Shown here one piece after another: positions 37,177-46,469 of a DNA stretch of 64,000 nt. A program made the position numbers and the translations under genes. Position 1 is the first letter of the stretch; every line of letters begins with the position of its first letter. Below the pieces are notes generated by a model. The model made no database searches, was not told the origin of the DNA, and saw nothing but the letters and a program-made list of their open reading frames with translations. The stretch lies in assembly GCA_965208945.1 (NCBI GenBank), contig OZ242366.1:1736001-1800000 (forward strand), given 5' to 3'. This stretch comes from JAPPLB01 sp965208945 (GTDB lineage Bacteria; Acidobacteriota; Terriglobia; Bryobacterales; UBA6623).

Positions 37177-37847
37177 CCAATCCGCTCACTCCGCGCGCGG
37201 TTGAAGGCGTCGATCTTTTCCAGGTAATCGAGGATATCGTTGTTTCCCCTGGTCTGCTTCTCGAGCGTGAGCAGGTCTTGCGGGGTATCCAAGTCCAGCG
37301 TAATCCCTGGCGGGCACATTACTCTGACTTCAGCCCGGGCCGCGATCCCGGCGTTCCGGTGTCTCTCGAAGCTGCCTGGCCCAAACCTGCTCGCGATCAC
37401 GTCGGGCGGCGCCCGAACCAGGACATTCGTTCCCGTGCCATCGCATGACGGAACAATGATCAGCGAGGGCTCCGACAAACGCGATGAAACGTCCAGGAGT
37501 TTTTCATATTCGGTGGAAGTCGCCAAAGGGACATCGATCGGCGCCGACAGCACGGTGTGAGCCCCGAGCCGCAAAGCCATTTCGACGCCCCGTTCCGCCG
37601 AATGGCTATGGCTCAACTGATTCGGTTCCTTCAAGATCCGAGCGCCTGCGAGACGAGCCGCGTCGAGCACAGCACGGTCCATCGAAACCACGATCCGTTC
37701 TTCGACCAGGGAAACGGCCCCAAGGATGTTCAAGGCCTGGTAATAGAGTCTCCTCGCCAATTCCTCCCGTTCGGAAGGCAAGAGGACTTCCGTTAGACGC
37801 GTCATCGAATCGGCAGGGGATTTCACCGCCAGCACCGCTACTTTCAC
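37173..37847 (-). CDS. cofC: Phospholactate/phosphoenolpyruvate guanylyltransferase
   Basis: Makes the GDP-activated three-carbon unit (from 2-phospholactate in archaea, phosphoenolpyruvate in mycobacteria, 3-phosphoglycerate in some others) used by CofD. It has 224 residues with a nucleotidyltransferase fold: AVLAVKSPADSMTRL at the N-terminus, LSAPIDVPLA for the metal-binding acid, and CDGTGTNVLVRAPPDVI, a CofC signature. The GTG start (37847) overlaps the cofD stop in GTGA. Confidence 0.92.
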   Translation of the reverse strand: MKVAVLAVKSPADSMTRLTEVLLPSEREELARRLYYQALNILGAVSLVEERIVVSMDRAVLDAARLAGARILKEPNQLSHSHSAERGVEMALRLGAHTVLSAPIDVPLATSTEYEKLLDVSSRLSEPSLIIVPSCDGTGTNVLVRAPPDVIASRFGPGSFERHRNAGIAARAEVRVMCPPGITLDLDTPQDLLTLEKQTRGNNDILDYLEKIDAFNRARSERIG

Positions 37848-38779
37848 GAAGCGAGAGCCTCTATCACCGTGCGTGCAAGCGCTTCTTTCTCGGACATACC
37901 CGTCATCAGCGTGGGGCAGACAACCGCACGTATTCCAAGTTCCTCTACCGCAACGCTTGATTCTCTGTCAGCCTCATCAAGCACGAAAACGTCCAGGAAA
38001 TCCTTGTAGAGGCCAGCCACTGCCAGCGCGGAGGCGTCGTGTCCGAGGCTGGTCATCATTGCGGCGGCAGGACCTTTGACAGCACGCCCTCCCACGATGG
38101 GACTCACGGCAAGCACGGGCGCCACTGTTTTGCGAAGGGCTTCGCGAATGCCCGGCACAGCAAAGATCGGTCCCACACTGATGATCGGGTTACTCGGTGC
38201 AACGATCACGGCATCAGCCTGAGCGATCGCTTCGAGAACACCTGACGCCGGGGCGGCCTGATCCGCTCCCACAAACTCAACGGCTCGGACTACCGGTTTC
38301 GCGCCGTTCTTCACGAAGTAGGTCTGAAAATCCAGCCGTCCCGCATCGGTTTCGAGCCAAGTGCGAACCGGCTGGTCACTCATCGGCAAGATCGTTGATT
38401 CCACACCGAGCGATCGAGACACTCGGCGGGTGACTTCCGACAAGGGGAAACCCCTGCGGAGCAGAGAGGTGCGGAAGATATGCGTCGCCAAATCGCGGTC
38501 GCCCAGTTGGAACCACGTCTTCTTGCTGAATCGGCGAAGCGCATCCAGCGCATGAAAAGTTTCGTCCGCCAGCCCCCAGCCCCTCTCCGGATCGGCCAAG
38601 CCGGCAAGAGTGTAAGTGACGGTGTCGAGGTCGGGACAAACGGTCAGACCGTGTAGTTCCAGGTCATCTGCCGTGTTCCCGATAACCGTGACTGTATCCG
38701 CCGCAACGACGCGCACCAAGCCCTCGAGGAAGCGCGCCGCGCCGATACCTCCGGCCAGGACGGTAGTACGGGATGCCAT
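37844..38779 (-). CDS. cofD: F420-0 synthase (LPPG/EPPG:FO phospho-transferase)
   Basis: Transfers the phospholactyl or phosphoenolpyruvyl unit to FO, giving (dehydro-)F420-0. It has 311 residues. The N-terminal VLAGGIGAARFLEGL, VIGNTADDLELHGL and VCPDLDTVTYTLAGL, then GDRDLATHIFRTSLLRRG, VIVAPSNPIISVGPI and SPIVGGRAVKGPAA, are all CofD hallmarks. The ATG begins directly after the npdG stop. The FO synthase needed to make the deazaflavin acceptor is not in the window. Confidence 0.95.
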   Translation of the reverse strand: MASRTTVLAGGIGAARFLEGLVRVVAADTVTVIGNTADDLELHGLTVCPDLDTVTYTLAGLADPERGWGLADETFHALDALRRFSKKTWFQLGDRDLATHIFRTSLLRRGFPLSEVTRRVSRSLGVESTILPMSDQPVRTWLETDAGRLDFQTYFVKNGAKPVVRAVEFVGADQAAPASGVLEAIAQADAVIVAPSNPIISVGPIFAVPGIREALRKTVAPVLAVSPIVGGRAVKGPAAAMMTSLGHDASALAVAGLYKDFLDVFVLDEADRESSVAVEELGIRAVVCPTLMTGMSEKEALARTVIEALAS

Positions 38780-39469
38780 TCAAGCGTCATCCTCGAGACC
38801 GGGCAAGCCTGTGAAACGTACACCGCACGAATCGACCTTGTGCCTCAGGTTGAGAGAGATCAGCAGTGCGGCCAGATGCTCGGCGTAGCGGGCGTTCTCC
38901 AAAGGGCCCGCATCAATGACGCGTATTCCCGAGATCTTGCGGATCCAGTTCCGTGTGATTTCGCGGGCCTCCCGGTCGTCGCCAACAACCAGGACATCCG
39001 ATTTGACAGGGTTTTCCAGGTTCTGTAGAGCTTTGGCGCTGACGCTGTGCAACGCCGCCGTGACTCGTACCCCGGCGGGGAGATAACAAGCCGCCTGTTG
39101 GGCGGCCGAGCCTTCCCACAGCGGCAGGATATGCGAGAGACGCCCGCCCACCGAGTGTTCCAGGGGCACTGTCGTATCGATCACAACCATTCCGGAGCGC
39201 ATATAAGCAGAGAGGGATTTAAGAATCCCACGCCGTCCGTTCAACGGTAGAGCGAGGGCGACAACCGGCGCACGTTGCACCGCGTCCGTGTCGAGACAGG
39301 GCTCCACTTCGCACGTTGGAACTGCCTGTCGCACTAGATCGGCGGCTGCTCGAGCTTTGTGGAGCGCACGCGAGCCCAACAGAACTTGATCGCCTGTCCG
39401 CGCCCAGCGCAAGGCCAAGCCGAGGCCCACGTTGCCTGTGCCGGCAATGATCGCGATTGGTTCAGACAA
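38780..39469 (-). CDS. npdG: NADPH-dependent F420 reductase
   Basis: Transfers hydride between NADPH and F420. About 229 residues with a Rossmann start (IAIIAGTGNVGLGLALRWA) and the downstream VALALPLNGRR, MVVIDTTVPLEH and VLVVGDDREAREI blocks of the NpdG/F420-dependent NADP reductase family. The start is taken as TTG 39469 after GGAAAATC; upstream GTG codons (for example in GTGGGTCAGGTG) are alternatives. First gene of the npdG-cofD-cofC-cofE operon, divergent from the DMT exporter with 120 bp between. Confidence 0.88.
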   Translation of the reverse strand: MSEPIAIIAGTGNVGLGLALRWARTGDQVLLGSRALHKARAAADLVRQAVPTCEVEPCLDTDAVQRAPVVALALPLNGRRGILKSLSAYMRSGMVVIDTTVPLEHSVGGRLSHILPLWEGSAAQQAACYLPAGVRVTAALHSVSAKALQNLENPVKSDVLVVGDDREAREITRNWIRKISGIRVIDAGPLENARYAEHLAALLISLNLRHKVDSCGVRFTGLPGLEDDA

Positions 39470-39589
39470 GATTTTCCACGATTCTCTCACCTGACCCACA
39501 TTTCTCACCACCTTGTGTGTGGCAAGGCAGGCTGGATGCAAGGATGTGAGCTTGGCACGCGCATTCTACAATGTCGGCTCGTGCCCGCT

Positions 39590-40510
39590 ATGCGAAGGGA
39601 CCAGAGTTCACGCCGCTCGGGATTATTGCTGGTGGCCGCAGGTGCGAGCCTGTGGGGCGTTGACACCGTATTGCGCACCCCTCTTACAGACGGTCTATCG
39701 AGCAGCGTGATCGTGTTTTATGAACATGTGCTTCTCACGATTGCCTTTGCTCCCTACCTGATCATCAAACGGCGAAGGCTGGCAGCACTCCGCGCCAGTT
39801 CGTGGTGGTGTTCGCTCTGGATTGGTTGGGGTGGATCGGCGCTGGGCACGATCTGCTACACGCAGGCTGTCAAGTTGGGAAATCCAACCAGTGTGGTGTT
39901 TCTTCAGAAGCTCCAGCCGTTGATTGCCGTCGTCTTGGCCGGATGGTGGCTTGGCGAAAGAGAACCGCTCAGAGCCCGCTTCTGGGTCCGCGCGGGCACC
40001 GCGCTCTTGGGCGCCTATCTCATCTCGTTTGGTGCTAGTCCCGCTTGGGGAGCCTTCAGTAACGCAGAGTGGGTACCCGCTCTTTGGGCCGTAGGGGCAG
40101 CGGCCATTTGGGGCTCGTGCACGGTCGTAGGCCGCTATACGTTGCCGGACCTTTCGCCAATCCTGCTTACGGCGTTACGTGTGGTGAGCGCCCTGCCGCT
40201 GCTCGGGCTCTTGGCTCTTTCCAGTAAGTCGACTGCCGGCATCCCGATGCCTAGCTCGGATCAGTGGGCGCGGCTTGCCTTGATGGCCTTAATTCCCGGA
40301 TTTCTGGCCCTGCTTATCTACTACCGTGGGTTGGCCAGGACGCCCGCGTCGCTGGCCACATTCGGCGAACTCTGCTTTCCGGCGGCCGCTGCGGTGCTCA
40401 ATTGGCTCTTTCTGGGGACGGCTATTTCGATCGCACAAGGACTCGGCGTGGTCGTGCTTTGGCTGGCTGTCCTGTGGCCCCGTCGTGAGGGGTTCGCCCG
40501 GCAAGCCTGA
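39590..40510 (+). CDS. EamA/DMT-family membrane exporter
   Basis: Drug/metabolite transporter of about 306 residues with ten hydrophobic segments in two EamA repeats. The first starts GLLLVAAGASLWGVDTVL with the conserved LGNPTSVVFLQKLQPLIAVVLA. The second starts LWAVGAAAIWGSCTVVGRY and has LARTPASLATFGELCFPAAAAVLNW. Substrate unknown; such exporters carry amino acids or metabolites. ATG 39590 is chosen, with a GTG three codons upstream equally possible. Confidence 0.9.
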   Translation: MRRDQSSRRSGLLLVAAGASLWGVDTVLRTPLTDGLSSSVIVFYEHVLLTIAFAPYLIIKRRRLAALRASSWWCSLWIGWGGSALGTICYTQAVKLGNPTSVVFLQKLQPLIAVVLAGWWLGEREPLRARFWVRAGTALLGAYLISFGASPAWGAFSNAEWVPALWAVGAAAIWGSCTVVGRYTLPDLSPILLTALRVVSALPLLGLLALSSKSTAGIPMPSSDQWARLALMALIPGFLALLIYYRGLARTPASLATFGELCFPAAAAVLNWLFLGTAISIAQGLGVVVLWLAVLWPRREGFARQA

Positions 40511-40594
40511 TGCTTGCCAAGCAACCTGGCGCCTAAGCCTCGCCCCGAGTGTGGTCACAGGGCTCTGTTATGATCGTGCAACGAGGTCAGACCC

Positions 40595-41452
40595 GTGTTG
40601 ATGACTTGGCTCGGCAAACCCAAGAAACCTGAGGATTCGTCGGGGCCGAAGAATGTCCGCACAGAAGGGCTGTGGATCAAATGCGATTCGTGCCGCGGCA
40701 CGATCTGGAAGAAGGATCTGGAAGCTAACCTGATGGTTTGCACGGAGTGCGGTTTCCACTTCAAGGTGGACGCGGAAGCTCGCTTGGCGATGCTGGCAGA
40801 CGACCGAAATTGGACGTCCTTTGACGACGACTTGCGCACAACGGACGCCCTTAAATTCGTCGACCAACGCTCTTACCAGGAGCGCTTGGCCAAGGCGGAG
40901 CAGGCTACCGGACTCAAGGATGCCGTCATTTGTGCGGAGTTCAAACTCAACGGACGTACAGTTGTTGTTTGCGTGATGGAATATCGCTTCATCGGCGGCA
41001 GCATGGGCGTAGTCGTCGGAGAGAAGATCACACGTGCGATCGAGCGCGCCGCCACTCGCAGGCTTCCGGTGATCGTCGTCTCTGCATCGGGAGGAGCCCG
41101 CATGATGGAGGGGGCACTCAGCCTGATGCAGATGGCGAAAATCTCGGCTGCCCTGACCAAGCTGGGCGCGGTCCGGATGCCATATATCAGCGTCCTCACC
41201 GATCCTACGACAGGAGGCGTCACCGCTTCATATGCCATGCTCGGCGATCTGAATATTGCTGAGCCGGGTGCGCTGATTGGGTTCGCCGGCCCGCGTGTCA
41301 TTGAGCAAACGATCCGCCAGAAGCTCCCCAAAGGCTTCCAACGCTCCGAGTTCCTTGTCGAGCACGGCATGCTCGATGCCGTCGTGCCCCGAAACGAGTT
41401 GAAGCCGTTCCTGCACCGTGCGTTGGAGTTCTTCTGCGATCCCGTCGAATGA
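40595..41452 (+). CDS. accD: Acetyl-CoA carboxylase carboxyltransferase subunit beta
   Basis: Forms malonyl-CoA with AccA in fatty acid synthesis. It has 285 residues. The N-terminal zinc ribbon is Cys30-x2-Cys33 and Cys49-x2-Cys52 (KCDSCRG; VCTECGFHF). The crotonase-like core has SASGGARMMEG and DPTTGGVTASYAMLGD. The GTG at 40595 lies 7 nt after GAGGT, which supports it over the ATG at 40601. An extended minus-10-like TGTTATGAT lies at 40566-40574. It overlaps folC in ATGA; accD-folC pairing is widespread in bacteria. Confidence 0.95.
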   Translation: MLMTWLGKPKKPEDSSGPKNVRTEGLWIKCDSCRGTIWKKDLEANLMVCTECGFHFKVDAEARLAMLADDRNWTSFDDDLRTTDALKFVDQRSYQERLAKAEQATGLKDAVICAEFKLNGRTVVVCVMEYRFIGGSMGVVVGEKITRAIERAATRRLPVIVVSASGGARMMEGALSLMQMAKISAALTKLGAVRMPYISVLTDPTTGGVTASYAMLGDLNIAEPGALIGFAGPRVIEQTIRQKLPKGFQRSEFLVEHGMLDAVVPRNELKPFLHRALEFFCDPVE

Positions 41453-42774
41453 ACTACGCCGCATCCGTCGAATACCTCCTCTCGCTTCTCGGTGCTTTTT
41501 CCAACTCCCGGTTCGGACTCGATCGCATGGAACTGTTGGTGGTCGAGCTGGGCCATCCCGAACGGTCGTTTCGGCCGATCCACATTGCCGGGACCAACGG
41601 AAAGGGCTCGACGGCTGCGATGATCGCCGCTGCCCTCCACGCTGCCGGCTACCCGGCCGGACTCAATACTTCCCCTCATCTGATGCGGTTCAATGAACGT
41701 ATCCGGATCAATAGCACCGACATCGAGGATGACGACTTTGCTGCAGCCATCCGGGAAGTACGTACCGCCAACGAATCCATCAGTGCTCGAGAAGGCCGCG
41801 AGATGCACCCGACCTTCTTCGAATCGATTACGGCTGCAGCCTTCTGTGCTTTCCGCCGTGCCGGGGTCGAATGGGGTGTCGTGGAGGTCGGTCTCGGCGG
41901 ACGGCTCGATGCCACCAACGTGCTCCACCCGGAACTGACGGTAATTACACCCATCGCGCGCGACCACGAACGTATCTTGGGAGACGGGGTCCGCTCGATC
42001 GCGCGGGAGAAAGCCGGCATTTTCAAACACGGCTGCCGTTCCGTTGTGGCCGATCAAAGCTGCGAAGTGTTGGATGAGATTCGCGGACGCGCGGAGGAAC
42101 GGGAGATCCACCTCATCGATTCTCGCCAGGCTTGGCAGTCCGGGAACATTTCGAGTGACCAAGGGTTCTATCGGTTCGAAGCAATCCCTGGGCCGCAAGC
42201 GCCGGGCGGTCGAGAGCCCTTCCCGGTCGAACTGGGGCTCGCCGGTGAACATCAAGTTACAAACGCCTTGACCGCGATCACTTCACTCGACGTGTTGGGA
42301 GTGGAAACGGGCGCCATACGACGGGGACTGGCGGATGTGTCCTGGCCCGCGCGGCTCGAACGACTGCCCGGCAAGCCCGAGTTCCTTCTCGACGCCGCAC
42401 ACAACCCCGCCGGGGCCACGGTGCTGGCGAGTTTCCTGAGAGAACACTGTACGAACCGGACGATTCATCTCATCTACGGGTCCTCGCGTGACAAGCCTGT
42501 GGCGCAGATCGCCGAGTTGTTGTTTCCGTATGCCGATCGGATTGTTCTCACGGCTTCGCGGGTCAATCGCTCGATCAGCCCCAACGACTTGCTCAAGGCC
42601 GTTGAACAGCATCACAATGACCTCACGGTGAAGCCCTCGGTCGAGGCGGCGATGGAATGGGTCGAGCGCCATGCTGATCGTCGGGACTTGATCGTCGTAT
42701 CAGGATCGATCTTTCTCGTGGGCGAAGCCAAGGCGGCTCTTGAGCAACTCGTCGCGGAGCCGGTTGGTCAGTAA
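41449..42774 (+). CDS. folC: Folylpolyglutamate/dihydrofolate synthase
   Basis: Adds glutamate to dihydropteroate and folates. It has 441 residues with Mur-ligase architecture: P-loop GTNGKGS (48-54), the family start SRFGLDRMELLVVELGHPE, GLGGRLDATNVLHPELTVIT, and the C-terminal LLDAAHNPAGATVLASFL followed by HLIYGSSRDKPV. The ATG overlaps the accD stop by 4 nt, so the two are translationally coupled. plsC follows 41 bp downstream. Confidence 0.95.
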   Translation: MNYAASVEYLLSLLGAFSNSRFGLDRMELLVVELGHPERSFRPIHIAGTNGKGSTAAMIAAALHAAGYPAGLNTSPHLMRFNERIRINSTDIEDDDFAAAIREVRTANESISAREGREMHPTFFESITAAAFCAFRRAGVEWGVVEVGLGGRLDATNVLHPELTVITPIARDHERILGDGVRSIAREKAGIFKHGCRSVVADQSCEVLDEIRGRAEEREIHLIDSRQAWQSGNISSDQGFYRFEAIPGPQAPGGREPFPVELGLAGEHQVTNALTAITSLDVLGVETGAIRRGLADVSWPARLERLPGKPEFLLDAAHNPAGATVLASFLREHCTNRTIHLIYGSSRDKPVAQIAELLFPYADRIVLTASRVNRSISPNDLLKAVEQHHNDLTVKPSVEAAMEWVERHADRRDLIVVSGSIFLVGEAKAALEQLVAEPVGQ

Positions 42775-42815
42775 GCTCCGCCGATCAGCAAGGACTCGGC
42801 CAAACAGCACGATTC

Positions 42816-43538
42816 ATGTTCAGCTACCTGCGTTCGGTCCTGTGGATGTGTCCGTTGATCGGTGTCGCGACCGCCGTCATGGGAACGATCTCACTGGGGG
42901 CGTCTCTGTTTGACCGTAGCGGTCGATGGCAACACAAGGTGGCTGTAGCCTGGGGGCGCATACTATTGCGGATCTGCATGGTCCGGGTGGAAGTCATCGG
43001 CGCCGAGAAGCTGGATCCAGAGCAGGTCTATATCTTTGTCTCGAACCACTTCAGCCTGATCGATACCCCTTTGATGTTCGGATCGATGCCGCGAGAGTTC
43101 CGCATTTTGGCGCGCCATGGGCTGTGGAAGATCCCTTTTCTCGGTTGGCACCTGAACCGAGCCGGCCACGTGCCGGTCGAACGCGAGAACCCACGGGCGG
43201 CGGCGCGCAGCCTGATCCGTGCAGTGGACAAGATCAAGGAAGGTTTCTCTCTGCTGATCTTCCCCGAAGGCGGCCGAACGCGTCAGCCGACCATGCGGCC
43301 CTTCAAGTCCGGAGCCGCCCGGATCGCGATGCAAGCCGCCTGCCCGATTGTCCCGATGGCCATTGTCGGAACCCGCAAGATCCTGCCGCCCGGTTCCGCC
43401 CATCTGCACCCGGGGCGCGCCGAGCTGCGCATTGGCAATCCTGTCCCGACAGACGTCCTCGCAAACGGCAATGCTCCCATGTTGATCCGCGAAGTCCAGG
43501 CGGTCGTCGGGAAGCTCTCCGAGCCGCCGGTCGATTGA
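42816..43538 (+). CDS. plsC: 1-acyl-sn-glycerol-3-phosphate acyltransferase
   Basis: Membrane acyltransferase making phosphatidate from lysophosphatidate. It has 240 residues. One or two N-terminal hydrophobic helices are followed by the catalytic HX4D motif His78-x4-Asp83 (SNHFSLIDTPL), block II (LARHGLWKIPFLGWHL), block III FPEGGRTR (149-156, here Gly for the usual Thr/Ser) and block IV IVPMAIVGT. Third gene of the accD-folC-plsC group. The initiator tRNA gene begins 63 bp after its stop. Confidence 0.92.
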   Translation: MFSYLRSVLWMCPLIGVATAVMGTISLGASLFDRSGRWQHKVAVAWGRILLRICMVRVEVIGAEKLDPEQVYIFVSNHFSLIDTPLMFGSMPREFRILARHGLWKIPFLGWHLNRAGHVPVERENPRAAARSLIRAVDKIKEGFSLLIFPEGGRTRQPTMRPFKSGAARIAMQAACPIVPMAIVGTRKILPPGSAHLHPGRAELRIGNPVPTDVLANGNAPMLIREVQAVVGKLSEPPVD

Positions 43539-43567
43539 GGCTGAGTTGGCTTGACACCCGCTGATCG

Positions 43568-43596
43568 TTGCCCAAGCCAGATTCATCCGCTACTAT
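43568..43596 (+). promoter_or_regulatory. Candidate promoter for initiator tRNA
   Basis: TTGCCC (43568-43573), a 17-bp spacer and TACTAT (43591-43596). It would start transcription within a base or two of the tRNA 5' end, which is unusually close. A consensus TTGACA also lies at 43551-43556, but no good minus-10 follows at normal spacing. Confidence 0.3.
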
Positions 43597-43601
43597 GGTT
43601 G

Positions 43602-43678
<77 letters not shown>

Positions 43679-43947
43679 CCAAGACGCTAACGGCAGTGTA
43701 CGTCACAGGGCTCCCGCCGGGCTTCCGTCGCCGCACAATGGCCCTGCAGCCGTTTTGGATCAGCCCACCGAAGGCGCCAGAAGCCGGGGTCGATGTAAGC
43801 AAGTCTGGGAAGCTTTTCGTCTGAGGTCAGTCGGATGAGACGGGACCAGCCGATAGCCTACCCCGACTGCGGTTCGATCACCATTTGCGGCGTGCGGGAG
43901 AACCATCTCAAGAGCTTCTCGCCCGACATTGCGATGGAGTAAACGCA

Positions 43948-44472
43948 ATGGCCGGCGAGGAGTCCAAGCAGTCAGCGAAGGCGGGAGGGAAAGCCGCCTC
44001 CAAGCGAGTCGCTGCGAAGACTGCCAAACAGACTGAGACGGCACAGAAATCGCAGCCCCAGATGGCCAGCAAGCCGGTGCTCCTCTCAGGCGGCAACCCT
44101 CAGATTGCGAAGGGCTACGGCAATGCCCCCGTGCAGGCCTACATCGCGGCCATGCCGGGCTGGAAGCGCGATATCGGACGCCTCCTTGACGCGCTCGTCG
44201 AGCGTACCGTCCCCGACGTGTTCAAGGCAGTCAAGTGGAACTCGCCCTTCTACGGCATCGAGGGCCAGGGCTGGTTCCTCAGTTATCATTGCTTCACGAA
44301 GTACGTCAAAGTGACTTTCTTCCGCGGCGCGTCGCTGCGCCCTCTTCCCCCCGGCGAGTCCAAGCACAAGGAAGTGCGCTACCTCGACATCCGCGAGGAG
44401 GAGCCGTTCGACGAAGCTCAGTTCGTTGGTTGGGTGAAGCAAGCCAGCCAATTGCCCGGCGAACGACTGTGA
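43948..44472 (+). CDS. DUF1801 domain protein with Lys/Ala-rich N-terminal extension
   Basis: Cytoplasmic protein of 174 residues. The first about 45 residues are Lys/Ala/Ser/Gln-rich and probably disordered (KAGGKAASKRVAAKTAKQ). The remaining part is DUF1801 (YIAAMPGWKRDIGRLLDALV; VFKAVKWNSPFYGIEGQGWF; KYVKVTFFRGASLRPLPPG), a frataxin-like fold found in YdhG-type proteins with a proposed, unproven role in iron handling. GGAG lies 8 nt before the ATG. Monocistronic as far as seen. Confidence 0.87.
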   Translation: MAGEESKQSAKAGGKAASKRVAAKTAKQTETAQKSQPQMASKPVLLSGGNPQIAKGYGNAPVQAYIAAMPGWKRDIGRLLDALVERTVPDVFKAVKWNSPFYGIEGQGWFLSYHCFTKYVKVTFFRGASLRPLPPGESKHKEVRYLDIREEEPFDEAQFVGWVKQASQLPGERL

Positions 44473-44660
44473 GCGGCCAGTGCGCAAGTCCCTGGCGGAC
44501 GGCGACACCGTTCCGTCTGACGCCGATGTGACCAAGCCGATGGGCCGGCGCAAAGCGAGGGAACGAGGTAGTTTGTGACGTCTTCCGCCGAGTGTCTGGT
44601 AGCATGCCTTTCCTGTCACAGGCGCTATGATGACGGACTCATCGCCGTCTGGTTTCCGTC

Positions 44661-46217
44661 ATGAAAAGTGTTATGAAGAGCGGCTGTTGGTTGATCTGTC
44701 TTTTTGTGCTGGCTGTTCCATTTCCAGCTCGACCGGATGGGCCTGGGCAGCCGCCGAACATTCTGCTGATTGTCTCGGAAGACAATGGTCCCGAACTGGG
44801 CAGTTACGGCGACCCTTATGCCCGGACTCCCCATCTGGACAGGTTGGCGGCGGCAGGCGTGCGGTTTGAAAATGCCTTTGTCCCCTATTCCGTCTGCTCA
44901 CCATCACGGGCCGCTCTCCTCACCGGTTTGCACCCGACTCAGAACGGCCAGATCGGACTTGCGACGCACAAATTCGCGATGTATCGCAAAGATACACCGA
45001 ATATCGCGACGCTGTTGGAATCGGCCGGATACCAAACCGGCCTGATCGGCAAGCTGCACGTCAATCCGGAGAGCGCCTTCCCCTTCGACTTTCGCGCCAT
45101 CCCTCGTTCGAACTTCAACCGCAAGCACACCGTTCGAGACTACGCGGAGGCCGCGTCTCGGTTCTTCGGGAAAGCCGGAGACCGTCCGTTCTTCCTTTCC
45201 GTGAACTACCCTGACGCGCATTTGCCGTTTCTGCGTCAGGCCAACGGCCGTCCGGAGCAACCGCTCTCCGCAAACGATGTGAAACCCATGCCTTGGGTTG
45301 GAGTGGACTCGGCTCGTATCCGTGAGCAGGTCGCCAACTATTACAACTGCCTGGAGCGCCTGGATGAGGGAGTGGGGCTTCTGCTGAGCGAACTGGACAA
45401 GACCGGGCTGTCGGAGAACACGATCGTCTTCTACTTCAGCGACCATGGGGCGCAGTTTCCGCGTGGAAAGGGAACGGTATACGAAGGTGGATTGCGCGTC
45501 CCTCTCATCATCCGCTGGCCGGGGCAAGCGAAGGCCGGGACGGTGCGCACCGAGTTGGTATCGACGATCGACATCCTGCCGACTGTTCTGAAGGCGGTCG
45601 GCGTGACGCCGCCGGCGCCGCTGCCCGGCTGGGCTCTGCAACCATTGCTAACCGGAGAGTCACCTTCCGCGTGGCGCCGTTACCTCTTTGGATTCACGAC
45701 GGGAGCGTTTCCACGAGCATGTTTTGTGCAGCACTCCATCCGTGATGAACGATACAAACTGATTTCTAATCCGCGGCCGCGTACGGAGAATCTGGATGCC
45801 GGAACCTATCTTGACGAGGATCACCCGAATTTCGTCGTGTCCGGAGCCACCGGGGATGAGCAGTCCACCTCATCCGCGTTTGTCAAGAAGGCCCTGGAGC
45901 GCTGGTCTCGCCCTCCTCGCTATGAACTGTACGACCTGGAGAATGATCCGGAGGAATGGACGAATCTGGCGGATGATCCGGAACACGCCGAGGAGAGGCT
46001 GCGACTCGTCGAGGAATTGAAGGCTTGGCAACGAGAGATACGTGATCCCTTTCTCGTTCAGGAGCATGTCGATGCTTTTGTGAGCGAGCAGCTCGCCAAC
46101 CGCGACTTGGGCTATCGGAGCCGTGATGATTTCCGCTGGTCGTACTTGGAGGCTTTCCCGGTGTGGAGAGCCATGGATCACGGCCAGGAAGCAGTGTCGA
46201 GTCCACCGCCAAGGTAA
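44661..46217 (+). CDS. Secreted type I sulfatase, heparan-N-sulfatase-like
   Basis: Sulfatase of 518 residues with a Sec signal (WLICLFVLAVPFPA). The active-site cysteine Cys79 in CSPSR (79-83) would be converted to formylglycine; PPNILLIVSEDNGPELGSYGD gives the metal-binding acids (Glu40-Asp41), here ED instead of the common DD, as in N-sulfoglucosamine sulfohydrolase relatives. FYFSDHGAQFPRGKGTVYEGG and YELYDLENDPEEWTNLADD complete the family pattern. The gene is convergent with the sulfatase/sialidase group on the other strand. Confidence 0.92.
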   Translation: MKSVMKSGCWLICLFVLAVPFPARPDGPGQPPNILLIVSEDNGPELGSYGDPYARTPHLDRLAAAGVRFENAFVPYSVCSPSRAALLTGLHPTQNGQIGLATHKFAMYRKDTPNIATLLESAGYQTGLIGKLHVNPESAFPFDFRAIPRSNFNRKHTVRDYAEAASRFFGKAGDRPFFLSVNYPDAHLPFLRQANGRPEQPLSANDVKPMPWVGVDSARIREQVANYYNCLERLDEGVGLLLSELDKTGLSENTIVFYFSDHGAQFPRGKGTVYEGGLRVPLIIRWPGQAKAGTVRTELVSTIDILPTVLKAVGVTPPAPLPGWALQPLLTGESPSAWRRYLFGFTTGAFPRACFVQHSIRDERYKLISNPRPRTENLDAGTYLDEDHPNFVVSGATGDEQSTSSAFVKKALERWSRPPRYELYDLENDPEEWTNLADDPEHAEERLRLVEELKAWQREIRDPFLVQEHVDAFVSEQLANRDLGYRSRDDFRWSYLEAFPVWRAMDHGQEAVSSPPPR

Positions 46218-46257
46218 CGGACGGGTCGGATGCCACAGCGACAAACCGACCGGGAGT

Positions 46258-46464
46258 TCACCTCGGCCCTTTGTTGTAGAACCGACTCTGCGTCCAAACC
46301 TGCCGCCCCTGAAGCCGGATGTAGCTTACTGGTGTCGTAGCGCCCTCGCGGTCGAGGCGAGTGAAATAGCCGCCGTGCTCCTTATCCAGAGAGCGATCAA
46401 GCCGGAAAGGCATGATCGAGTCGAACAGCTTGGTTTCAGAACGCTGCTTCAGTTCATTCAACAT
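46258..46464 (-). pseudogene. N-acylglucosamine 2-epimerase N-terminal remnant
   Basis: A 68-codon reading whose product matches only the N-terminus of the AGE/RenBP family: LFDSIMPFRLDRSLDKEHGGYF, then LQGRQVWTQSRFYN, after which it stops. Full-length enzymes are about 400 residues, so more than 80 percent is missing. Homologous reading continues upstream of the ATG (SLAEADLAIIAF) into the end of the sulfatase gene in another frame. Intact AGE enzymes interconvert N-acetylmannosamine and N-acetylglucosamine in sialic acid breakdown, or act on other sugars, which fits the nearby sialidase-like gene. Confidence 0.75.
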
Positions 46465-46469
46465 GAAGG

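Noticed and set aside
40873..42255. 460-codon minus-strand frame across accD and folC
   Set aside because: Antisense shadow of two well-identified, translationally coupled genes.
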